Position numbers and translations under genes: made by a program. Source: Phaeoceros laevis (taxonomy: Eukaryota; Anthocerotophyta; Anthocerotopsida; Notothyladales). From it: 51,433 nucleotides of DNA. The DNA lies in contig JBNGIQ010008907.1 of the NCBI GenBank assembly GCA_049999765.1, positions 109,889-161,321 on the forward strand. The letters run 5' to 3'. Below the pieces are notes generated by a model. That model did no database searches, had not been told where the DNA came from, and worked only from the letters and a program-made list of their open reading frames with translations. Shown one piece after another: positions 44,830 to 51,433 of this stretch; position 1 is the stretch's first letter, and each line of letters starts with the position of its first letter.

Positions 44830-45130
44830 ATGTTGCCACACGAACCTCACTGATTGCAGGTTGTGCCAGCACGACATGGGTCAAGAAGCCCCTGGTCTTT
44901 ACAGCAATATGAAACTTGAGAGCCTTATGCCTGCTGCAAGCATGTGCAAAAATAGGTGTAGGAGCACTCCACGAGGGAAAGCAGCTGCATTCACGGATCA
45001 TAGGACAAGGATCGCTGTGGGATTATGGTTCTACAGCTTGGTTAACTTGTATGCAAGGTGCGGCGGCCTACAAGATTGCATCATTGGTTGACACTCTCAC
45101 AGTCTCACACCAAGGAATGTTCGGAACGGA
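44830..45130 (+). pseudogene. PPR gene fragment with frameshifts
   Basis: One plus frame gives LLQACAKIGVGALHEGKQLH and then loses the pattern. Another frame resumes with FYSLVNLYARCGGLQDCIIG. Together these are typical PLS-PPR motif pieces (LLQACA, GKQLH, LVNLYARCG) separated by a frame change. No long frame exists, so this is a relic. Confidence 0.7.
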
Positions 45131-46044
45131 ATGCAACAACCCTCGGGATGGTCCCGGAAGCCCTTCGTCATTATAATTGGATGCTACATATTGTGAACTG
45201 TGTTGTTGCACAAACGCACCAACAAAACCCTCAAGCATCGAGGAGTTGACAGCAACAAAAGCTCACAACTCTGCTGGGCTTCCCACATTGTGTTTCTCCT
45301 TGTGCGTCCCTTAGGGAGGAGTGCCGCCTGCTGCTACACTCGCTTCGCCTGATCTGGAGTATAGTGGTGCATTTGAGGCTATATTGGACCTTGCTCTTGA
45401 TCTTCTCATTTGAGGCTATATTGGACGTTGCCCTTGATCTTATGTATGCTGTGGGGTATGTGCAGAGGAGTTTTAGCTCTTCCTGTTTACCAATGCAGTT
45501 ATTAGCTATTAGGCTCGTAGAACGTCTAAATGATTGTCCACTTTATAGACGTAGCTTGACACACTTTCAGGAAATAGCTTTGGTATGTCTGATTTGATAT
45601 CTACCATTTCTAGATTGTGGGAAATGTTTGGGCAGTTGAACCTGGATTAGTGCTCCACAGCTCAACCAAATCAGGTCCCTTCAATGGAAACTCCCCTTCA
45701 ACAGAAGCAAGTAGTTGTAGTGTGAAGTAATGCAGCAGGCTGTACAACCAATCCCCTGAAAAAGGCACTCCTATACTTGTTCCTTGACATGGAAGGTTCA
45801 TCTCTGCCACCAATAGTTTGCTACTCAACGTATTTGCAGCATGGAAAATGCACAGCAACCGTCCAGATTTTGGCCAATTGTAACTTGTATCAGCTATATC
45901 AAACCCACTAATGACTCCGGCAGACCGGCACACTTTCCAAAAAATTGTTGTAGCTTCATAACAATTCAAACAAAAAATGTTGCAACTTAAGATCAAAACT
46001 ATCTAGAAGACTTACTCATCGAGCTCTTCTAGTTTATGGCACAA
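45131..46044. other. Spacer with an unassigned ORF
   Basis: A 128-codon minus ORF (45610-45996) begins MILSCNIFCLNCYEATTIFW and contains GVPFSGDWLYSLLHYFTLQL. It has a hydrophobic, partly membrane-like composition but no family I know. No other gene is seen. Confidence 0.3.
45371..45441. repeat. 34-bp direct duplication, 37-bp period
   Basis: ATTTGAGGCTATATTGGAC followed by (C/G)TTGC(T/C)CTTGATCTT, twice, with two differences. Confidence 0.9.
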
Positions 46045-47452
46045 CTAGCTTATGGCACAACTAGCTTTTTGAAATGCTAATTCTAAGTTCACATCATCGT
46101 AGACTACCCAATAATCCCTTTGTTGCCGGTTGCCGAAGTAGTTTTTGGAATTCTTCCTGCCATTCCTCTTTATAAGCAAGCAATATGTAGGATTTTTGCC
46201 TTTCCACTTTACCCATGACCACGTGTTTGTAGTTTTAATATGCCACCGAGCACCATCTTCAAATTCGTATGCCAGTGATGGGATCTCTATGGTGTCTGTG
46301 TCCATGCAAATCAGGAATATAGGGTCCGGTGGTGTATTAAGCTTGCCCTGAAGTAGCTGGTTGTATGCTATCGCTAATGGATCAAAAGCCTATGGAACTA
46401 ACCAAGAATATGTGAACCCACTATCAATACTTGTCCCTCCACTCCCATCACTGTTGATTGAAATGCTCTAAGAGGAATCGGAACATGAACACCGTTCAGA
46501 TAAATATTGGTGATATTCACGTAGTAGTAATCAGCACTACTTGTCGATTGTGTTCCTTGCAAGTGTAGTATACTGTGCAGTCGTTACATCCTCCAAAACT
46601 GTATTCACCCAAAACTAGTGATCCTTTTCTTCCATTAGCAGCATCTCCAACAGTAGGCAAACAATATCCAAACTTTTTGTTTATGTGGCCGCCACTTGCA
46701 AGCTGTGATATAAGGGAAGTAGAACTTCTACCAAGCCCAAGAAGTCCAGCCACATTTGGATTCATGTTGCCATGTTGAGACAAACCTCTACCAAAAATAA
46801 AGTTTGGGATAATAATTTGCTTTGGAAGCCCATAATTGGTATTTAAAGTAAGCTCCTCTGTTGATAGTATTCCGTCCGTATAGGAACCATCTCTATATCT
46901 TACTCGGTACCAACATACTCCTTTATCTTCAGGATGGGCACACCGGCGTTCAAGTAGGTCATCTCATACGCAAATGTCATCCTCAGAATTTGATTCACGA
47001 AACGTCGTCGATTTTCGTGAATCGAAGCTCACAATCGAAGGGTTGAGCTGAGAACATGTTTTACAGGTAGAATCTTGAACCCACGTTAAGCTACTGCCGG
47101 TGTCTATAAGAACTTTGATCATCTGGCTGGGGTTCCCTAGACCAATCTCTGTGTAAAAATTTGTTAGTCCTGCTGCTCCTATCGATCCCTCAAAATCATC
47201 AACGTCAGCTTCGAGTCTTCCTATCCTTGCAATATCAGCCCGCAATAGCACTTCCATGTGGTCTGCATGCGTAAGTGATGGATCTCTCTCCTGCTCAATG
47301 AGAGGCATATGAAAAGACATGGTTCCATTGAAGCTCGTAGCTCCCTTCCAAATTGTGAAATGTCTAGTAGAATCTACCAAACATAAGCATAATGAGATGA
47401 AAAAAGAAACACTAAAGATCACCAAACTCCTAGGCATCATGAACTTCCCCAT
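46045..47452 (-). pseudogene. Decayed secreted A1-family aspartic protease
   Basis: The N-terminus has a signal peptide (SLVIFSVSFFISLCLCL), then YTEIGLGNPSQM and the first catalytic motif DTGSSLTWV (Asp117). An in-frame TGA at 46964-46966 follows DDICV. The next segment in the same frame gives WYRVRYRDGSYTDG, GLLGLGRSSTSLISQL and FGYCLPTVGD. The frame shifts near 46550 and again near 46490, where the second catalytic region (GGTSIDSGFTYSWL) appears, then TAG at 46390-46392. The C-terminal YFGNRQQRDYWVVYDD is still readable. Plant nepenthesin/CND41-like proteases have this order. Both catalytic Asp motifs survive but the frame is broken at least four times, so it is not functional unless the assembly is wrong. 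Confidence 0.85.
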
Positions 47453-48372
47453 TTTAAATCTTGAATACTGCTTTGCAAATGATGCTCCAAGAGTCTTATG
47501 TGAGGAGCCTTGGTCTCTTCTTATATAGAACCAAAGATCTCGACCACTTCAATATCGGTACCAATTTGAAAGTTTGTCACCGAGAAAGTTCTAAAATATC
47601 ACCATTAGCAATATTAATAAGTCATCATCACTTCCATTCAATCTATTCAGCTCGTTGCATGCCAAAGGTCCAAAGAGACTTATAAGGTCGGCCTCGGCCT
47701 ATCGCCCAGGTCGGCAAGTATTCATTCATTCAAGGTGAAGGCAATTCAGATTTAATTATTCAATGCACTAAGTTGATGTTGATTTCATAGTTTTCTTTGT
47801 TGGACTATCAACATGTTAACACGGTAACACCAACGTTTTTATATAGGGTGATTATGAATAACTTTTGTGAAATAAAATCAATTCCAAACCCTCTAAGAAA
47901 CGTTGGAGGTAAGTTTCCGGAACGGACGTGCGTTAGGAACGCACTATTTATCGAGATATGGAGTTTACGAGAAACCCTGCACAAACCTGCTCGCGAGTCG
48001 CGAGGGCGCTGTAATAAGCGCACCAGCCTTAGTGAAGCCTGAGTGAAGGAATCGATTTATTTTTATCGAGGAAACGGCGAAGATATTCTACGTGCCAGTA
48101 CGCGGTACTATATTGACCAGGTGGCAGCGGCGCGGTGTCAGACGACATGTGGCAATCAGGTGGCGCACTGATGATGAGGTCACACTGTCCACCTCCTCCG
48201 CCTCGCGTGCGCTGCGTCGCACCGTGTTGTTTCAGCTGGTACGCGTCGAAGCCTCGAAGGGCTTCTGCAGTGTGACTTGATCCCACTTTAGTGTCCATGT
48301 TGAGTAGCTGAAGCCTGAAAGAGAGGGCTGAAAGACAGAGGGAAGGGGCGGAAAATCACCGGCTTCCCGGCT
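47453..48372. other. Spacer left of the hairpin-rich element
   Basis: Includes the promoter side of the aspartic protease relic. No gene is recognised. Confidence 0.4.
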
Positions 48373-48545
48373 GGTCCGTTCCGGAGACGGGACGGACCGT
48401 TTTTCCCCCTACTAGTAGTCTAGTAGGGGGAATCAAACATCCCCCCGTCAGAAACTCTGACGGGCGAGTAGGTTTCACCGTTGGGTCCGGACGGGTCCCC
48501 CGTCAAAATTGGCACACCATGTTTGAGTGGCCCCGTATGTGTGGA

Positions 48546-48608
48546 CAAGTTAAAAAGCGTGCAAGTTAAAAAGCGTGCAAGTTAAAAAGCGTGCAAATTA
48601 AAAACCCG
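48546..48608. repeat. 16-bp tandem repeat, ~4 copies
   Basis: CAAGTTAAAAAGCGTG at 48546, 48562 and 48578, then a diverged copy (CAAATTAAAAACCC) and a related GAGTTAAAAAGCC. Confidence 0.93.
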
Positions 48609-48711
48609 GTGAGTTAAAAAGCCGCGAAGGCGCACGTTTAGGGTTGCCGCAAAACCGGACGGGGGAGTTTTCCCGGGACGGGGCCCCCGTGAGCGGCTCA
48701 CGGGGACCAAA

Positions 48712-48811
48712 NNNNNNNNNNNNNNNNNNNNNNNNNNNNNNNNNNNNNNNNNNNNNNNNNNNNNNNNNNNNNNNNNNNNNNNNNNNNNNNNNNNNNNNNN
48801 NNNNNNNNNNN
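48712..48811. other. Assembly gap (100 N) in the hairpin-rich element
   Basis: Run of 100 N next to a strong hairpin, which may have stopped the sequencing or assembly. Confidence 1.
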
Positions 48812-48836
48812 GACATGTTTGAGTCCCCCTAGTAGT

Positions 48837-49487
48837 CTGTTACCTGCCCTGCCCATGGATGCCCGCATGCCCATTCAGATGGACGTGCATGCCGGGCATC
48901 TACTAGTTGACAAGATGCGGAGCGCTGAAGATGTTCTAGCATTATATTCCATCATGAAGTCCATTTTGTCTGCCATTTCATCTAGGAACGGTGGTCGACC
49001 TCAGCAGACCTTGACAGAAAACCATGTTGTGCCTTCGCCTGCATAGCACAAGAGCAAGTTGGACCGCACCAAGTGCAGAGTCAGAGCTGCATCTCAAGCG
49101 AGCTCCTGAAGTCTTGATGTATTTAAATGCAAGACTAATACCTCGCTCCCTGGTACAGAAGGATCTGAAACTTCCAAATTCTCAGCAGCCCGCTCATTCT
49201 CTTGATTCCCATCTTCAAGATCATGTGAAACAAGTGGACCCTGCTACTGTCCTCATCTCGCAGTATGTCCTCCCACCTTATTTCCCACTGAAAACAGAGT
49301 CAGTCAATCTACAATAAACTCCTGCCATCAGAAATTTGCAATTGCAATGCATACGCAGCATGATAAGTTTGTAATATTTGCTCACATCAATCTCTTTAGG
49401 CTTGTTCACAATGGCTGGTTGTAATATTTGCTCACATCAATCTCTTTAGGCTTGTTCACAATGGCTGGTAGCATCTGCCAACAAGTG
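48837..49487. other. Spacer before the PPR fragment
   Basis: Short open frames, no recognised gene. The right end holds the 50-bp duplication listed next. Confidence 0.4.
49369..49468. repeat. Perfect 50-bp tandem duplication
   Basis: Two identical copies beginning TTGTAATATTTGCTCACATC and ending TTCACAATGGCTGG, directly adjacent. Confidence 0.96.
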
Positions 49488-49722
49488 ACAGCAGCCACAT
49501 GCATGCTGAAGCTTCCAAGTACGGGTGTGAATCTGATCTGGCTGTAGGTACATGCCTGGTTGACATGTATGCAAAGTGTGGGAGCATTTTGGATGCCAGG
49601 GCTGTGTTTGATGGCTTGTCTGAGAGAGATGTGGTGACGTGGACTGTATTGCTTGGTGCATATGATGGGCAGGGCCAAGCAGACACAGCTCTCGACCTGT
49701 ATCTCCTGTTGCAAGAGGAAGC
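49488..49722 (+). pseudogene. PPR fragment ending at a CACTA-type terminus
   Basis: Reads MHAEASKYGCESDLAVGTCL, VDMYAKCGSILDARAVFDGL, ERDVVTWTVLLGAY and DTALDLYLLLQEEA, two complete PPR motifs and part of a third. The coding pattern stops exactly where CACTACAAGAAAA begins. No start or continuation is found nearby. Confidence 0.8.
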
Positions 49723-49850
49723 TCACTACAAGAAAAGGGGGGGTTTTGCGACATCCCTTTTTTGCCACACTCGTGGCAGTTTGCCCTACCCCTTGCTTTG
49801 CCACACGGTAACCGGCCGGGGTTTTTGGAATGTGGCACCGCTTCAGTCAA
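49723..49850 (+). mobile_element. Terminus of a CACTA (EnSpm) transposon
   Basis: CACTACAAGAAAA is the classic terminal sequence of plant CACTA elements. It is followed by sub-terminal words TTTTGCGACATCCC, TTTTGCCACACTCG and GCTTTGCCACACGG. The opposite end (TTTTCTTGTAGTG) was not found to the right, so the element is truncated, rearranged or solo-ended; the right limit given is nominal. Confidence 0.7.
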
Positions 49851-50058
49851 CGTGTTTTTACTGGAAGCCGAGCAGCGGGAAAATCATGAGCGACAGCAGC
49901 AACGGAGGTTACCGTTCTTGCTCCACCTGCAATGGCGCGCACCACTAACGCTGTAGCATGAATAGTCTTGGATGCCAAACAGCTGAAAAACGTGGGCATG
50001 CCCACTGGACTGCTACTGCTGAAAAACCCTCCACCTACAATTTGGCACCACAAACGGG

Positions 50059-51433
50059 ATGCAACATCAGCGGTTTTGGAGGCCAGCAGCTGGGAGGCTG
50101 GCCCACACCCTGGAGCTGGAAGGGAGGTTAAATGTGCCTCCGAGGCAATGGATTTACACAAGCGGCACATTTGTGCCGTGCAGTGGCTTAGCAGCCAAGC
50201 TACGCATACCGGACTGCAGGATGAACAAGAAGAGCGCGCGCTCTCCCGACTTCAGGCACAAGGAGTCCAAGGAGCCCATATGGCTGAACAACTTCTACAA
50301 GCCTGACTGGGTGGATGCGGAGCTGGCTGCCTTGGACAAGCAGGTTGGACGGTCTGCTCAGCCTACATCCAACCCCTTGTTGCATCATAATGCTGCTGCT
50401 CCGACGGTGCCAGAGTGCCAAGGGTACGGAACGGCTCAGGCTGTAATCGAACAACTTTGTGAGAATGGGCAGCTAAGTCCAGCAGTGGACGCTTTGACTG
50501 TCTTGGCGGAGAAACAATCTCGTGTGTCCTCCTTTCTGCTGTACAGAGTCATTCGGATATGCGGGGCTGAAAAAAATCTGGTGTTGGGGCGACGACTTGA
50601 TGATCTCACTGTCAAGCTTGGGTACGGATCCAACGCATTTTTGGGAAACCATCTCTTGCGCATGTATGCATGTGGAGGTAGGCTACAGGAGGCCATGGAT
50701 GTGTTCAACAGGGTAGAGAAACTGAATGTCTTCATGTGGTCTTCCATTATCTCTGCACATGCTAAGCACGGAAAACCGAAGGAGGCCATACAACTCTACC
50801 GTGACATGCGTAAGGCAGGAGTGAAGGCGGATGGTTACGTCTTTGTAGCTGCCCTTCAAGCTTGTGCATTTGCCGGCGACTTGGAATCTGGCAGAAAAGT
50901 GCACTCTGATGTGTTGCACAGCGGCAATCCTACTGACATGGTTGTTGGCAACTGCCTGGTGGACATGTATGCAAAATGTGGTGAGCTGGAAGAAGCGCGC
51001 CAGGTTTTTGACCGCATGGACACAGAATGTGGTGACATGGACATCGCTGATCGCTGGGTATGCACAGCAAGGACTCGGCCAAGAGGCGCTTGTTGCGTAT
51101 GGTCAAATGGAGGAGGCGGGCCTCATTTTGGCTGACCATGTGACGTTTGCTTGCCTTCTGAAGGCGTGTGCAAGCACTGGTGCATTGCAGAAGGGCAGGG
51201 AGCTGCACTCGGAGATTGTCAAAAGAGGTCTGCTGGATGATGTAGTGGTGGGCAACTGCCTGGTGGACATGTATGCAAAATGTGGTGAGCTGGAAGGTGC
51301 ACGCCAGGGTTTTGACAGCATGGACACAAAGGATGTGGTGACATGGACAGCGCTGATCGCTGGGTATGCACAGCAAGGACTCGGCCAAGAGGCGCTTGTT
51401 GTGTATGGACAAATGGAGGAGGCGGGCCTCATT
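50059..51433 (+). CDS. PLS-class PPR gene, frameshifted, continuing past the window
   Basis: The frame from the ATG at 50059 gives an N-terminal region without PPR motifs (about 120 residues, Arg/Lys/Pro-rich, possible organelle transit), then NAFLGNHLLRMYACGG, VFMWSSIISAHAKHGK, VFVAALQACAFAGDLESGRK and NCLVDMYAKCGELEEARQVF. Near 51020 the sequence ACAGAATGTGG differs from ACAAAGGATGTGG in the next repeat by a net 2-bp loss, which breaks the frame. A second frame then continues with TFACLLKACASTGALQKG, NCLVDMYAKCGELEGARQ and DSMDTKDVVTWTALIAGYAQ to the window end. A 303-bp (101-codon) PLS triplet is tandemly duplicated (50947 and 51250). It is the likely source or sister of the pseudogene at 10.1 kb. 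Start uncertain; an ATG at 50221 is also possible. Confidence 0.75.

Larger units (their letters stand above)
48373..48836. mobile_element. Hairpin-rich candidate foldback/MITE-like element, with assembly gap
   Basis: Within 340 bp there are four strong inverted repeats: 48373-48398 (10-bp arms, one mismatch), 48405-48430 (CCCCCTACTA / TAGTAGGGGG), 48444-48464 (CCCGTCAGA / TCTGACGGG) and 48685-48705 (CCCCGTGAGC / GCTCACGGGG). The right end (TGTTTGAGTCCCCCTAGTA) is an inverted match to TAGTAGGGGGAATCAAACAT on the left, so the likely element runs from about 48421 to 48836. It also holds 16-bp tandem repeats. Confidence 0.55.

Noticed and set aside
45709-45722. GTTGTAGTG as a possible second CACTA terminus
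   Set aside because: It lacks the TTTTCTTGTAGTG consensus and is on the wrong side of the terminus at 49723.

Overview
This is a nuclear window from a land plant. It has spliced genes with mostly short GT-AG introns, chloroplast-targeted proteins, a plant-type initiator tRNA, an IDN2/FDM-type RNA-directed DNA methylation factor, plant aspartic-protease and CCR-like families, and several long PLS-class PPR loci. The wording of the PPR repeats (LVDMYAKCG, FVSLLKAC, MQEEGV) and their number suggest a seed-free vascular plant, with a fern the best guess; this is an inference, not proven. Four N runs (one of 400, three of 100) show a draft assembly.

Layout: 1-3945 carries a partial PSB27-H2/LPA19-like gene, an initiator tRNA-Met and a complete 12-exon TPX2-family gene, all on the minus strand. 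4-6.3 kb is intergenic with small tandem duplications. An intronless UBE2E-type ubiquitin-conjugating enzyme (minus) and a 12-exon PP2C phosphatase (plus) fill 6.3-9.8 kb. 10.1-11.2 kb is a broken PPR copy around a gap. 11.2-16.4 kb is repeat-rich with only weak ORFs. A Ycf45/SPD1-like plastid P-loop ATPase (minus) and an RH3-like DEAD-box helicase (plus) are divergent at 16.4-22.1 kb. After a repeat-bearing spacer come a saccharopine-dehydrogenase-like protein and a CCR-like reductase (both minus, 24.1-27.5 kb). A dispersed ~0.8 kb element lies at 28.2-28.9 kb, with an inverted second copy at 43.6-44.4 kb. Then come an orphan exon, a 1083-residue PPR-E protein, the FDM/IDN2-like gene and an EF-hand gene (30-42 kb). 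The last 9 kb is accessory: a MITE-like element, a PPR fragment, a decayed aspartic protease, a hairpin-rich element, a second PPR fragment ending at a CACTA-type terminus, and a frameshifted PPR gene running off the right edge.

The genes do not form an operon-like pathway. Several serve plastids or organelles (PSB27-H2-like, SPD1-like, RH3-like and probably the PPR proteins). Others are housekeeping or regulatory (TPX2, E2, PP2C, EF-hand, RdDM). The main structural story is local turnover of PPR sequence and small repeats between intact genes. Exon models were built by hand from splice signals and reading-phase agreement; all complete multi-exon models close in frame.
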